Below, piece by piece: positions 32,731 through 44,081 of a stretch of 64,000 nucleotides of DNA; position 1 is the stretch's first letter, and each line of letters begins with the position of its first letter. Source of the DNA: Stagonosporopsis chrysanthemi (taxonomy: Eukaryota; Ascomycota; Dothideomycetes; Pleosporales; Didymellaceae); contig JAFISE010000053.1 of NCBI GenBank assembly GCA_022560025.1, positions 124,001 through 188,000 on the forward strand. Direction: 5' to 3'. The notes under the pieces are model-generated. The model was not told the origin of the DNA and did no database searches. It saw only the letters and a program-made list of their open reading frames with translations. Both the position numbers and the translations under genes were made by a program.

Positions 32731-34405
32731 TCAAGGCGACGCCCAACCTCCTGCGACTTCCACCCACTCTGCGAGACAGGACCCTTCCTTACCTTCTACA
32801 TCAACGATGTCGGTATCGCATCTACAGCGACATCCAACACCGTTCTCCTTGGGCGGATCAGAATGCGCCCAGTAGTCGTCTTCTTCTTTCCGTGCTTTCT
32901 CATCCAGGGTAGTTTCCTCAAGATAAGGGATCCTGGGCAGTTGTCTTGCAGGGGCGTTTGCAGGGCAATGTTGTATCGTGGTGTGTCGATAGCCAAAGTC
33001 GCGGAAGTAGTGCACGTCTGCAGGGCCGAGGAGGATTCCTGCAGCGAGAGAATGAATCGGTGCATCCCCCCACTAAAGGCTGTTAGCTATGCAGATTATT
33101 TCCGGATCGATGCACCTACGCGTTCCATCCAAAAGCCACCACTGCGATCCATCATCTCGAAGAAATCGTTATACTCTTTGCTGCGGTACCAAGCCAAATT
33201 GACGATCTCGAAGTTACTCCAGAAGTGGCACATGTTGTAATTCTCGCCTTCCATGTTCTCTGGGTCGATCTCCGGGAGAGCTCCGGTCCCTGGCTCAGAG
33301 TTTAGGATCTCTTGCGGTAAAGGCTTCTTGTACTTGGGGTCGTCCTTTGGAAGCTTGTCCTTAGGCTCCTCCTTGGGCTTCTCGACAAACATCTCCCACA
33401 TGCCCTGAGACGTGATGTTGTTCATCCTCTTGAAAGCCGATGCGTAGCGGAATATGTTCGGCACGGTTTCGCGGAGTTCCTTTACGGCGATTGTGAACCC
33501 GTACGTTTTTTTGTTTCGTATCATATGGATGAAAGGATCGTATGTGATGTCGCAGAAGTAGGTAATCTCTGGCTCCAGGCGCCAATACCATTCGTACTTT
33601 TGTAGCAGTTCGTGCTTGTAGAATTGACTGTGACCGGTTAGTCCGCTATGTAGATTGGCGGTTAGGTGTCGCATACCCAGAGTAGAACCGACACATGTGG
33701 TGGTAGCTCTCCATGCCGCCGTACATGATCGCGCGATCGCCCTGCTTCGCAATGCCTTCTTTGACAACTGCAGGATCAGCCCATTCGGGGAAGCCCCAGT
33801 GCTCAGGTGCAATCTTGCCCCATTCCACTGTCGACTTTGTATGATTTCCCACAGTCTCTTTGAAGGTTGAGTTGAAGTCTCCGTCATTCAAGAAGACATA
33901 TGGGTAGTTGAACCACCTGTTGAAATGTCTCTCGAACGACTTGATAGACTGGATGACGCCATCAAGTTCCTTATTCCTCGCAAGGACCACGATTGCTGCA
34001 TTCGCCCGTGGGCCGTTCGTCTGAGGCTCGAGACATCCCACTGCAAAGGGCTTATCGTACTTATCGCTGATCTTTCTGCAAGCTGTCAGTCAACAGTCCA
34101 AGCGCACCAGGTTACTGACCCGCATACCGTATCGAGGGCGGCGGCCCACCGCCAGGCATCATGATTCCCTGCGAGTCCGGCGATCTCACAAAGAGCACTA
34201 GTATTAGGATTATAACGAGACATGGGAACAGCAGGACCAGGCCAAGTGGTAATGACACTGTCGAGTTCCCCTTGAGTCGTATGCGCCGGCGAAAGAATGC
34301 TAATCGTGGAGAGGCTTTCTCTGCGTGTCGTGACAGGTCATCAAGCTTGTCAAGACTGTCTTTTGAAGAAGGTAGCCTCCTCGTGAGATCCTGGATTAGG
34401 CCCAT
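32731..34405 (-). CDS. KRE2/MNT1-family alpha-1,2-mannosyltransferase (GT15)
   Basis: Four exons in transcript order: 34405-34128, 34075-33677, 33627-33120, 33072-32731 (508 aa). Type II membrane topology: a short cytosolic tail, then a hydrophobic anchor at about 55-75 (SLPLGLVLLFPCLVIILILV). The GT15 catalytic domain follows: NAAIVVLARNKELDGVIQSI, FNYPYVFLNDGDF, WGKIAPEHWGFPEWAD, YGGMESYHHMCRFYSG, KYEWYWRLEPEITYFCDITY, NMCHFWSNFEIVNLAWYRSK, then WGDAPIHSLAAGILL and VHYFRDFGYRH. These are diagnostic. The enzyme adds alpha-1,2-mannose to protein or lipid glycans in the Golgi. An ATG 33 bp further up (34438) is also in frame; I prefer 34405 but cannot decide. A Cys-rich, acidic C-terminal extension follows the catalytic domain. 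Confidence 0.92.
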
Positions 34406-35122
34406 GACCGCCGCGCTCGCCGCACCTTGTATGAGCAAACTTCTGTATCCTGCCCACGGCAGCGCTCCGCTCGATCAACTCCAATGGCACTCCGTCACTC
34501 TTGCCCAGGAACGCAGACGGTGGATAGGGGCTCAGACAGGATATGCGAGCACAGCGGGCGTGTACGCGCAACGTGGTCACCGAAGAGGGGTGGTGCAGGC
34601 AATGAGTGGCCGGAGGTTACTCCAAGAAACTGCGAGGAACGGCTGTATATCGTGCGATAAGAGCGCGCTGGCTGTGTCGTTGTGATGTTGACTCTGGGAA
34701 ATGAAATTGAAAAGCCTGTGATAGACGCGCAATTGCGTATGTCTCGAGCTGTTCGGCGATTCATGTCCGCAGGTGTGGGCCTGCCAGAAGGATGTTGGCC
34801 AGTCGCGCACGCGCACGGAAGCTGCAGCCCTGCTATCACTGCCAAGCAGCAACGGTTCCCACCCATGCACCGCGGTCGACGTTATCATCCTCGGAACTGA
34901 AACAGACCTGCATGAGGATTGGCATCCAAGTCCCAGCCCGTATCTTCGGAGAGAATTTGCCAAGGGTAACGAGCCGCACGACGCATCTCCCGCGCCTTGG
35001 ACAGATCGACAGGCGTCCAGTCTCAGCCTCGTACTACTCTGCATGTACCAACACAACCGAGGCCTCAAGCATCACTGCACTTTGCATCTCCACGACGCCG
35101 AAGTATTCAGTATTCTATCACG
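34406..35122. other. intergenic stretch between divergent genes
   Basis: Divergent promoters of the GT15 gene and the DUF4604 gene. ORFs on both strands (up to 163 codons) overlap each other and are unrecognised. Confidence 0.45.
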
Positions 35123-35650
35123 ATGAGTTTCAAGTCGAAGGATCTCCATTTTGGTACGTGGGCCAACTTCATGCCATGACCTACGCTTACAACTTCAGAT
35201 AACTCACAGCCTGCTTTTCTGCAGAGGCTTCGAGGTCAGATGCAAGGCGAAGATTCAGCACGCCACGAACGTCCAATACCAAGAAACAAGAGACTGAAGC
35301 AGGACGATGAAGACGATGCCCCCACCTACGTTCTAGAGGACACTAACCAGTCAATGACCAAGGAAGAGTACGAGGCCTTTGTAGCGAGGAAGGATTCTGA
35401 TGAAGATCCGATTGAGCAGAATGCTGTCACCAAAGAAGCCGAGAAAGAAGGCGACTCGAAATCCAAGGACAAGATTACGGAAATTGGAGCCAATGCTAAG
35501 AAGCGGAAGGCCGCCAAAATCATCGGCGAGCAGGAGGACAGCAGCGACCAGCCAAGAGACACGAAAGAAGCATCCAAGAAACCCACCAAGAAGCCCAAGA
35601 AGAAAGCTAAAGCTGTCAAGCTCACCTTTGGCGACGAAGAGGAGGGATGA
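35123..35650 (+). CDS. DUF4604 protein
   Basis: Two exons, 35123-35153 and 35199-35650 (160 aa); the intron has a GTACGT donor and TTCAG acceptor. The N-terminus is the DUF4604 signature, MSFKSKDLHFDNSQPAFLQR followed by LRGQM, which appears only after splicing. The remainder is charged: an acidic middle (DDEDDAPTYVLEDTNQSMTK) and a Lys-rich tail (KKPTKKPKKKAKAVKLTFGD) ending in an acidic cluster. DUF4604 is a small eukaryotic family of unknown function; the basic runs suggest nuclear location. Confidence 0.85.
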
Positions 35651-36221
35651 AACCCGCCGCTCGATTATTGCAGACTTCACCCACAGTCACTGCGCCCTCC
35701 GTTACCATATGTATGCATGTTGCATTGCATAGAACTGAAGGGCCCAAAACGCTCATCGAGCTTGACTTTCCCCAGCTTGCCATCAGCCCTATCACACGCC
35801 GCTGGTTGAAAGAAGAAGCTTGTTTGAAGGAAACTCACCAAGTCAAGGGTGAGATCCTTGCTTAAAAAACCTGTCTTCGAAAGACAGCCTCCCTACTAAT
35901 ATGCAGCTGTCACTCGAAATCCGCCGAAAGCTCGCGGACCGGCATGAGCTTTGTGTGGAAGCTAGCCAACATGTTGGACGTGTATCAATTCTCATAGCAG
36001 AAGACACCTCACCAATGGAACGTACGTCGACCAACGTACCTACAAATTCATTATGCTATCACATTCTCATCCTTCAGTACACTGCCTACAAGTTCGACCA
36101 TGTGCGACTGAAGTGTTCGGAACGGTCGGACACGCTCGGAACTTAGCGCACTCCTTAGCGCTCTCAGCTCCATGCATGCAGATGAAACACAGAACTCCGC
36201 AATGTACCATACTTTCACATC
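35651..36221. other. intergenic stretch
   Basis: An 81-codon ORF at 35901-36146 is open but has no detectable link to the next gene and no known motif. Confidence 0.4.
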
Positions 36222-37036
36222 ATGACCAAGTTCTCGCTGGACGTAAGAGACACTTTGTCACAGCCTAGCGCAGTTCTGACAACCGTTGCAGGACTTCGAT
36301 AGGCATATCGAGAACCTCCGGGCGCAACTACTGTTCCTGAATGAGAGTCTCGATGCAACCGACCACAATGCGCCCGACTGGCTGGCTACCGATCTGTTGT
36401 CGCTGCGCAATAAGTCAGGCAGACTACAAGACGACATGAAGCGATTTCGAGATCAGCTGGAAAGCGAAGGACTGGCTACTAAGAAGGTACGCTAAATCGG
36501 AAAACAGCGTGCATCAGAGCTCATGGATGTAGTCCAAGAATGCCAGCAAGCGGCTCAGCATAGAGGCCACGAAGGCATCGGACCCCCCACAGCCATCGAC
36601 GAAGAAGGTCAGGCTCAGCATACCGGGCGCAGAGGACACGGCCGATATTCGTCCCACCGAAGAAGAGCTGGCACGGCGACCGAGCTCTGCGCAATCTGAA
36701 TCGATCTACGTCATACAACACGTCGATGTCACAGAGGAAGTCAACAGAAGACTCCAGGAGAGCCGGCTGCGCCGGCTGATGGAGACGCCGAGCACTGCGC
36801 AGAAGCGAAAGCGCGATGATGATGAGGATACACCGATGGAGAGCAGTACTGAGACTGAGGTGACGCCGCGCGCAGGGTATCATGGCAGCAGCGACGAGCC
36901 AGTGCCCATAAAACGTATGAGGATGAGTGGCAGTTTCGAGCAAGCGGGCAAGAGAGCGCTAGATGAGAATGAAAAGCACGGTGGAGGAGGTACAAGTTTC
37001 AAGCGTCGGAAATACTCTTGGAGGAAATCGAATTGA
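36222..37036 (+). CDS. coiled-coil, probable nuclear protein of unknown function
   Basis: Three exons, 36222-36242, 36292-36486 and 36533-37036 (239 aa), all phase 0. The first exon codes for MTKFSLD. Residues 8-70 are a strong helical/coiled-coil segment (DFDRHIENLRAQLLFLNESL then RLQDDMKRFRDQLESEGL). The C-terminal half is charged with likely nuclear localisation signals (QKRKRDDDED, PIKRMRMSG, FKRRKYSWRKSN). Motifs STKKVRLSIPG and EELARRPSSAQSESIYVIQH lie between. I do not recognise the family. A small subunit of a nuclear complex is plausible but unsupported. Confidence 0.65.
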
Positions 37037-37343
37037 GTTTCTGGCATTGGCACAGTATGATTGTATGACTCTATAGACGAATCGCATTTCAAAATACACT
37101 TTGACAGTATTATGGTACCATTGGTGTGTCTCCATATACACGCTCACAAATGGCAAGATTTGCCGAACGCGCATCATCGCATCATTGAACTTTTGCGGAC
37201 TTCCGCATTACCATAACACCATCGCAAACCACCTTACTAGCTCTCAGTGCACACCATCGATATCAGAAATAAATTCAGATCGCCTCCCAACGCATGCGCA
37301 CACCTCCACACCAAACCGCCCATACTGCAAACTCACGACCAGC

Positions 37344-37883
37344 ATGGCAACGCCCCAACCAATTCTCACACCTGAGCAGCGCCTCGCGCAAGAAAACGCC
37401 GCCCGCAACAGCCGCATAATCCGCAACGTAGCAATCGGCGGCGTGATAATCTGCCCCATTATCGCGCTCCTCCCCCCGCGAAAACTCGATCTCTACACCT
37501 TCTCGCTGGGCGTGGGCTTCTACCTCTCAGCAGACCACCTATGCGAGGCACGCTACGGGCGTAGTCTCGTTACGCAGCTATCGCCGTGGCGGGCGGTGGG
37601 AGATTTGCCCACAGAACGGGCAAGAGAGGTGCAGGCGCAGCTGCGGGCTGCGCGGGACGAGGAGCGGAAAAAGCTAGGAAAGGGAAACGAACAGGAGGAC
37701 GAGGGTGTGCTGAAGAAGATATGGATGGGTGGAGAGACAGATGGATGGAAGGAGCGCAGGCTTGAGGAGGAGAAAAAGGCGCTGGAGGAAGGGAAGAGCT
37801 ATACGGACATGATCTATGAGCAGATTTGGGATGTGTGGAACTGGGACAAGAAAGGGAAGGGGGGGCGGGATGGGAAGGAGTAG
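37344..37883 (+). CDS. small two-span membrane protein, conserved-looking
   Basis: Intronless, 179 aa from the ATG at 37344; the frame is open upstream but that part has no coding character. Two hydrophobic spans: about 29-47 (VAIGGVIICPIIALLPPRKL) and 51-67 (LYTFSLGVGFYLSADHL). A long charged helical tail follows (EVQAQLRAARDEERKKLGKG) and a C-terminal motif SYTDMIYEQIWDVWNWD. I associate this architecture with ascomycete proteins often labelled 'rhomboid family membrane protein', but no rhomboid Ser/His dyad is present, so that label would be misleading. Function unknown. Confidence 0.65.
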   Translation: MATPQPILTPEQRLAQENAARNSRIIRNVAIGGVIICPIIALLPPRKLDLYTFSLGVGFYLSADHLCEARYGRSLVTQLSPWRAVGDLPTERAREVQAQLRAARDEERKKLGKGNEQEDEGVLKKIWMGGETDGWKERRLEEEKKALEEGKSYTDMIYEQIWDVWNWDKKGKGGRDGKE

Positions 37884-38827
37884 GCCATTTGAAAGACATT
37901 TGTGGACAGGAGGCATGGTGGAATGGAGCAGTGTACACTATGGGCGTTGTATGATACAAGAGCGGATGACACGTGCATAGAGAGTCAAGGAGAGGACTTA
38001 GCGCAGACTTGGGATTACAGTATCGGCTACTACAACATCGCATCAGGTTTCATATATCAGCTCTGACACCTTCCATACGAGAATCCCCAGGATCACTACG
38101 GATTTGTGGGCCCTTTCATTAACTATGCGTCGAGGAACGCTCTCACCAGGAGTTGCAACAAGACAACCACACAAAGACTACGTTGGGTCAAGAGTCAAAT
38201 GATTTGCAAACAGACTCCATTTTGACCAATTGGTAGCTCTCTCTCGATCGTCGCCCGGCCCATTTCCACCTTGCATCTGCTATTTCTGGCTTCTGTCTCA
38301 GATGTTCAGGCACTACAGCGGTCAATGTTTCCTCACAACCGACTGCTTGGTCGAACACGTACAGAGACCCAGCCTGGTGGTATCTCGCGAATCTTCGATG
38401 CTTTGTTTAGCGCTACTAGCATGGAGCGGAATTGTTGTCTCGCCTTCTAGAATGCCAACGCTGATCTACAGAAACACCAGTCAGCCGCTCCAGTGTATGC
38501 AAGAGCACCGAGAACTTTCTCCCATTCGCCGAGCTGTGATTAGCTTGGAACACGATAGGTCATCAGGCGTCACTGCGATGTTTGCTTGATACGCACGTTC
38601 CTGCGCAGGTGCGTGCAACACCGCTGGCATGTCTTCACGACGCAAAGATGCCCCTGGTCTAGTCTCAGCTCCGACCGGTGTGCGCAAGACGTGATCACTA
38701 TATCTGATCACCCACACTTCTACTTCTATCTTCCGTGTAACATCTCTTCGGTATCATTTTCAAAAAGTCATACTTTGGCAACGAATATCACACGACACAC
38801 AGCCGTGCAATCTTGGATTCGCCCAGC
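37884..38827. other. intergenic stretch
   Basis: About 940 bp upstream of the next plus-strand gene. ORFs up to about 119 codons, none recognised. Confidence 0.45.
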
Positions 38828-39865
38828 ATGTCTCAGCCAGACGCGTCAGTAGCAGATCTGTTGACTATGGATCCAGGAAGCTTTACCCAGACAGAGCTAG
38901 ACACGCTTCTCAACACCGTCGAGACCGATCAGACCATCTTCCATCTTGACAATAACGAAGCAATCCTGAACCCTGACTTCAACTTTGGTCATGTTTCTTA
39001 CCCAACACCACCTGAGTCCACAGCACTTTCTCCGGGATCATCAACGAAGTCCGCAGACTGTAGCTTCGGCCAGCCCTACATTTATTATCCCACCCCCGGC
39101 CTAAGCGCACCACATCCGTATCCCATCGAGCAGCAGCAATGTTTCGATTGCAACATCACAGGATCTTTCCAAACAGACCAGCGCCCTCAAGTTCTCCGCT
39201 CGTTGACCGACTCTTCGTATCTCGCGCCCTACAACCTACCGCCTGGCTATGCTCGCCGCCGATCTCTTGGCCAGGGTGATATGGACCATATTGCCGCCAT
39301 CAATGCCCAAGCTCCAAACCCGACCTTCATGCGTCTGATGACCCCATACCCCCGCTCGACCACCCCTGAGAGTGTATCGCGCAAGCATCGTGGCGGCAAG
39401 CACAGTCGAAGCTCGAGCCGGAAATCTAAAGCTTCATACCGCGAGATGCAGAGTCGCCCGACAAGCGTACCACACTTCGTCGACGATGGAGTATCCTCAC
39501 CTCTCGGCAATACATCGTCAGTTGCGGAGCATTCATTCCAAAGCCTTGCAGTACAGCAGCAGTGGCCAGTACCTAACGGATATGGCGATAGTAATACTGA
39601 GGATCAGGTCATATTCAGACATATGGCAGGACCGCATCAGATCGCGCGAAGTCGCAAAATCGTCGAGATAGGGGCTATTTCTGTCACTGGAGCGATCGAT
39701 CCCAGGTTACAGGGAAATGGTGAAGTTATCCTGAAGAAACTGGAGGAAATCGAGTGCTACCTGATGATGGAGTGTGGTGGGTGCGAGGAGGCACTTAAGG
39801 GATGCGCAAGTATTCGAGAGGCAGTGAAGGGGAAGACATGTGTGCCTGGTGATCATGATAGGTAA
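38828..39865 (+). CDS. unknown protein, probable regulatory, 345 aa
   Basis: Intronless as read, starting MSQPDASVADLLTMDPGSFT. The first about 170 residues are rich in Pro, Ser, Tyr, Gln and acidic residues (FGHVSYPTPPESTALSPGSS), resembling an activation domain. A basic Ser/Arg/Lys stretch follows (RKHRGGKHSRSSSRKSKASY), possibly an NLS. The C-terminal about 70 residues look folded, with three Cys in a short space (EIECYLMMECGGCEEALKGC), which might bind metal or form a helix hairpin. No known DNA-binding domain is visible. Nuclear regulator is a guess. Confidence 0.6.
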   Translation: MSQPDASVADLLTMDPGSFTQTELDTLLNTVETDQTIFHLDNNEAILNPDFNFGHVSYPTPPESTALSPGSSTKSADCSFGQPYIYYPTPGLSAPHPYPIEQQQCFDCNITGSFQTDQRPQVLRSLTDSSYLAPYNLPPGYARRRSLGQGDMDHIAAINAQAPNPTFMRLMTPYPRSTTPESVSRKHRGGKHSRSSSRKSKASYREMQSRPTSVPHFVDDGVSSPLGNTSSVAEHSFQSLAVQQQWPVPNGYGDSNTEDQVIFRHMAGPHQIARSRKIVEIGAISVTGAIDPRLQGNGEVILKKLEEIECYLMMECGGCEEALKGCASIREAVKGKTCVPGDHDR

Positions 39866-40277
39866 GAAGCTGTCTTGATGCCGATTTAAAGGAACGAATC
39901 ACTGACAGCATAGCAGAGATGGGTTCATGAATTAACTTGGCGCGCTGGAACCACCTATGGTTTTCACTGAACGCAAGGGCGGAGCTGGCATTGAAAGCGA
40001 GGTAGACAGACCGAGGCAAGAGGTCACAGTGTCTGTTCTCCAAATGTAGCCTCTGAGGTATATGTGTAATCATCGTGACGCACAGAGAATCACTCAAGGC
40101 ACAAAAGTCGGGTTAGGCCCAAATGGGTCAGGAATTGAACAGCTTCTTAATGAGAAATCAGAATAGCAAACGGCGTTAGTACACGGATCGGGCGTTCTTC
40201 AAATTTGCATTGCCTATAGACTATAGACCATAGACACACCATCATCATCGCTCCGCTCAAGGTGTCTTCTATCTTAG
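39866..40277. other. intergenic stretch between convergent genes
   Basis: Contains short imperfect repeats of TATAGAC around 40214-40236. Nothing else recognised. Confidence 0.4.
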
Positions 40278-41426
40278 TCAATCACTTTTCTCCACTCCTA
40301 CCACACTCCCGGCACTCATTGAACCCAACTCCCCCGCACTCAAGAACCTTCCCTTTGTCTTCTCAATATCCGCCCAATTTCCACTTCCTTTACTCCCGCC
40401 CCTCCTCCCACGACCCTCCTTTCTGCTCTGCGCCGTTTCATACTTGCCGCCGTATCTCTCCCAGCCCAGCACACACGCCACAACACCTACTACAAACAGC
40501 ACCAATACACCCAGTACCACCACACTCGCGCCCCAGAAACCCGACGCCGCATACCTCACCACGCCCTTCGAGGAACTCGACACCAAATGCCCCGGACTCC
40601 CCTTACGTCCATACTCATCCCAGTCGTCAAACATCATGATGCGCATCCGATGCTTAGATCCTCTCTTCTCACGCTCGCTCAGCGCTGCGCTGATAATCTC
40701 CCAGCCTGGGCCCGTGTCGGCGGGTGACTGCATGGGGCGCGGGAGGAAAATGAGCTCGATGACTTTTTGGGTGTGGGCGTTGAGGGGTATGGTCAGGGGT
40801 GGAGTCGTGAGCGGAAAGTGGAGCGAGAAGATGTTGAAGCGGAAGACAAGGGCGGTGGAGTTGACGATGGAGTGCAAGGAGGTGCCGTAGGAGAGACCAA
40901 AGAGCTGGCCTGTGATGTCGAGGGTGTTGGTTGATATAGCATTGTCCAGGGCCGAGCGAGGATAGTCCTGGAGGACCTGGGTGGCGTGGATGCGGGGAAG
41001 AGGAGTCGAGGGGGTGAGGAGGGGAGCGTTGTTGATTGAGAGGTGGGCCGCGTCATAGGCGAGCGAAATGTTTAGGAGCTGGGTGCGTTAGCGAGATCCT
41101 AAAGCTGTTTTGATTCTCTCCGATGAGATGTCGAAGAAGCTCTCGACCTAGCCATCAATCGTGAATAGTCACATGACTGGGCTTGATGGTCGCATGTGCT
41201 GCACGACGAGCCAAACGCGCTGACTCACCAGAGCATTGTCATCGACCCGATCGACCCAGGGTCGATTCCCCCCCTCTAACGTTTCCTGAAACAGAAATGG
41301 ACAAGCGACGCAGGGAAGTTTGGCAATGTAATTGTAGCCCTCAGCCAGGGTAGTAATCTCCGGCGCGACTTGCGCACTTGTCAACGCGCTCAGTAGAGCC
41401 GCAAGGGCAACAGTTCTCCGTATCAT
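40278..41426 (-). CDS. secretory-pathway single-pass membrane glycoprotein, unknown
   Basis: Two exons in transcript order: 41426-41229 and 41078-40278 (332 aa); the intron has a GTGAGT donor and CCCAG acceptor. Signal peptide at 1-20 (MIRRTVALAALLSALTSAQV). The lumenal region contains KLPCVACPFLFQETLEGG, with a CxxC pair, and NxS/T sites (NIS, NST). One transmembrane span lies near 245-268 (GASVVVLGVLVLFVVGVVAC), followed by a basic cytosolic tail rich in Gly/Ser. Type I topology is therefore likely. I do not recognise the family. Confidence 0.7.
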
Positions 41427-42515
41427 TGTGGTGGGTGTTCGTGGGACGGAGCATGCTGCTCAAGACGCGTTCAGGGTGTCCGCGGAGCTGGCCGCATACG
41501 AGCTAATCTTAGTAATACGGGACATATGACCGCAGCAGCAGATTGACTTGGCCAGCTTCTTCGGCTGGCCTATTCTCAACACTACTGTTACGTCTGTTAA
41601 AATTATCTATTTCTGAGGATTTGGAAGAGGAGAACGTGTTTGCGGCTCTCAGTATGTAAGAATCCAACATTGCCCAAAACGGAGCAGCGAGTGGAGCCGC
41701 GCTAGCTGTAGTTGCCGCCACTAAGGATGATCTCCGCAGCGGCGATGACATCGATCGTTGCAAATATTGTTTTGGATCCTTTGTGGAGCCGATGCTTGTG
41801 GTGCACTGACCAGACTTGTCTTGGGCTTCACACTTCGAAGCTCGACTACATTTGATGGTGTTTGTCTCATCGCTAGCTATATACCTTTGATATTTGCACA
41901 TAAGCACAATGACTAACGTCATGTGTTCAAGCACTAGCTGGGCACCTCCGTCACTCCGTAACATCTCGACAAGTAAACCTTGACGCCTAAGCTCTAGACG
42001 CGGGAAGAATTATGAGCACGGGTTACGATCTTCACTACCCGCTGAGCATCAGTCCATCCCGGCAAGGAACCTGCAGCAACGAGGCGGAAGTGATACACCA
42101 AGCAAAGCTATCGAAAAAGGATATGGTCCAGAGAGATTGCGCGGACAGCCAATATATATGTAGTCCTTGAACACTCCATACGTCACTTCCGATGATGCCG
42201 CTGCAGAACGTCATTCGTTGGGGCATCTTTTATAGAACGACGATGAGCAACAGCGTCTAATCGCAGCTCGCAAAGAGCCGTCTCAAGCTAAGCAGACTAG
42301 CCTTGCGACGATGACAACCTCGACCACACGAATCGGCGTGTCTTTGCATTTGACGGCACTCATTCGTCATAGTAACCGGCGTTGCTTAATCTTGATGTAT
42401 GACCGCATTTGTGTAATACTCGCAATAAAGACTGCTGTGCCTTGTGAGGTGCAAACCAAAAGTTCCATACTCATGAACTGAACCTTGCGGCACCACTTCG
42501 CCATACACGTTGACA
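41427..42515. other. intergenic stretch between divergent genes
   Basis: Overlapping short ORFs only, the largest 151 codons at 41509-41964 on the minus strand and unrecognised. Holds two divergent promoters. Confidence 0.45.
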
Positions 42516-43709
42516 ATGACCCTCACAAGTACTACCAGCACAGTCCAGGCGATTTTCGCTCTGCATACGGCAACAGCTGGCTTAGCCTTGCTCATGCTCA
42601 TCACCGCTGGCCTCGTCTTCTTGAAGCAGCTGAAGAGCGGTACCAGCCGTCCTGGAGGATGGAAACGATTCTCACACAACGCTGGTGCACCCAGGCACTC
42701 TAGTCTGGGAACGCATTTCTGGCTTATGTCTGGGCTTTTCAACCTTATGGTTGCCTATGCCGCCCAAGCAGCCATCGTTGCGCTTCAAACTAGGATCAAC
42801 TCGCCCTTCTCGATCACTTCAATGTACTCTTATCCCTCATACAGTGGCGCAAACTCAGCGACTGGTGCCACCTATAGCAAAGAGATCTCAATCCTCTCAT
42901 TCCTCTACCAGTTTGCCAGCATTCTGGTAAACGTCTGCATTGTTGGCGCCATCTGGATGCACGCCAACCACTTGGAGTGTAATGCAACAGGCATCAGAGC
43001 ACCTGGCTTCATCTCATGGATCTGGAACCAGTTCTGGATTCTGGCAATGCTCGCACTTGGATTTGCGTAAGTGGAAGGATCAACTTGATACAGTGGGTGG
43101 GAACTGACAGGATCTAGTGCTTGGGGCCTCGCATATATCCGACGCGGCAATGGCGACTCTGCCTCGTATTTTCTTTCCATCCTGAGCTCCAGTTACATCA
43201 CACGCACAATCTTCGTAACCTATGTTGCTGTTACCATTGCGGCGTCGACCTCAGTTACCATCGAGGCCTTCCTATGCTTGACCGGCGTTAAGAAAAACGG
43301 AATTGGGGGCGTACGTATTCACGCCTCAGGAACATACTGCAATTGCTAACACAATCCGCAGACGGTGACAAACACCAAGCGCATCCTCGGCTCTTTCACC
43401 TTCATGGTTCTGCCCATTGTCTGGGTGCGCAACGCCTTCAGCATCGCTCAAATCGTCATGCTCTATCACAACGTCAACGACTGGTCTCGCACCACTAACC
43501 AGGCTCTTGCATTCTTGTTCATAATCTTTGGCGAGCTCTCCAACCTTGCAATCCTGGGCATGATGCTCATAGGCGCTATAGGGTTCAGCAAGACCCTGAA
43601 TGGAAGGCCTACCTCCCTCGGTCGCACTAAAGAGGAGCCCCGCCCGTCGAGCATGTCGAGATATACACGTGATACACGTGATGATGCGTCTGAGAAGACT
43701 GATGTCTGA
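42516..43709 (+). CDS. seven-transmembrane protein of unknown family
   Basis: Three exons, 42516-43066, 43118-43310 and 43362-43709 (363 aa); donors are GTAAGT, GTACGT and phases agree. Seven hydrophobic segments are visible, for example AIFALHTATAGLALLMLITA, FWLMSGLFNLMVAYAAQAAI, ILSFLYQFASILVNVCIVGA, TIFVTYVAVTIAASTSVTIE and ALAFLFIIFGELSNLAILGM. The N-terminus is short and probably outside; the C-terminus is polar and Arg/Ser-rich (PRPSSMSRYTRDTRDDASEK), suggesting a cytosolic phosphorylated tail. The layout is receptor-like, but I see no hallmark of PTH11, CFEM, RTA1 or a pheromone receptor. Function unknown. Confidence 0.7.
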
Positions 43710-44081
43710 TGTAAGGCGATGTGTTGAGATGGAGGAGTATGTAAGATTGGCGTGGTTACGGTTTTCTTCCCTTACGTATACCTCGGCGCGCGCAAGTATT
43801 ACGCCTGTAATGTCCATTAATGAGTTTATAATGCAAGTAGTCTGAATGAGAAGCAATTGAACGAAATAGTAGATGGCACAAGAAACATAACGCAGGGGCC
43901 CCCGAAGATCAACCGCAAGCGAATCGAATCGTGGCTCTTCCAGACCAACCGTCACATCTTCCACAACCAGAGTTGGGCTAGTTTTCTGCAACTGCGTATA
44001 TCGAGATCTTTTCGAGTAATCAAGCCATCAATTTCGTAGAGCGCATTAGCCGAGTGAACATCCGGCGCGAAGCTCGCCGAC
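43710..44081. other. intergenic stretch
   Basis: Short spacer with no supported ORF. Confidence 0.4.
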
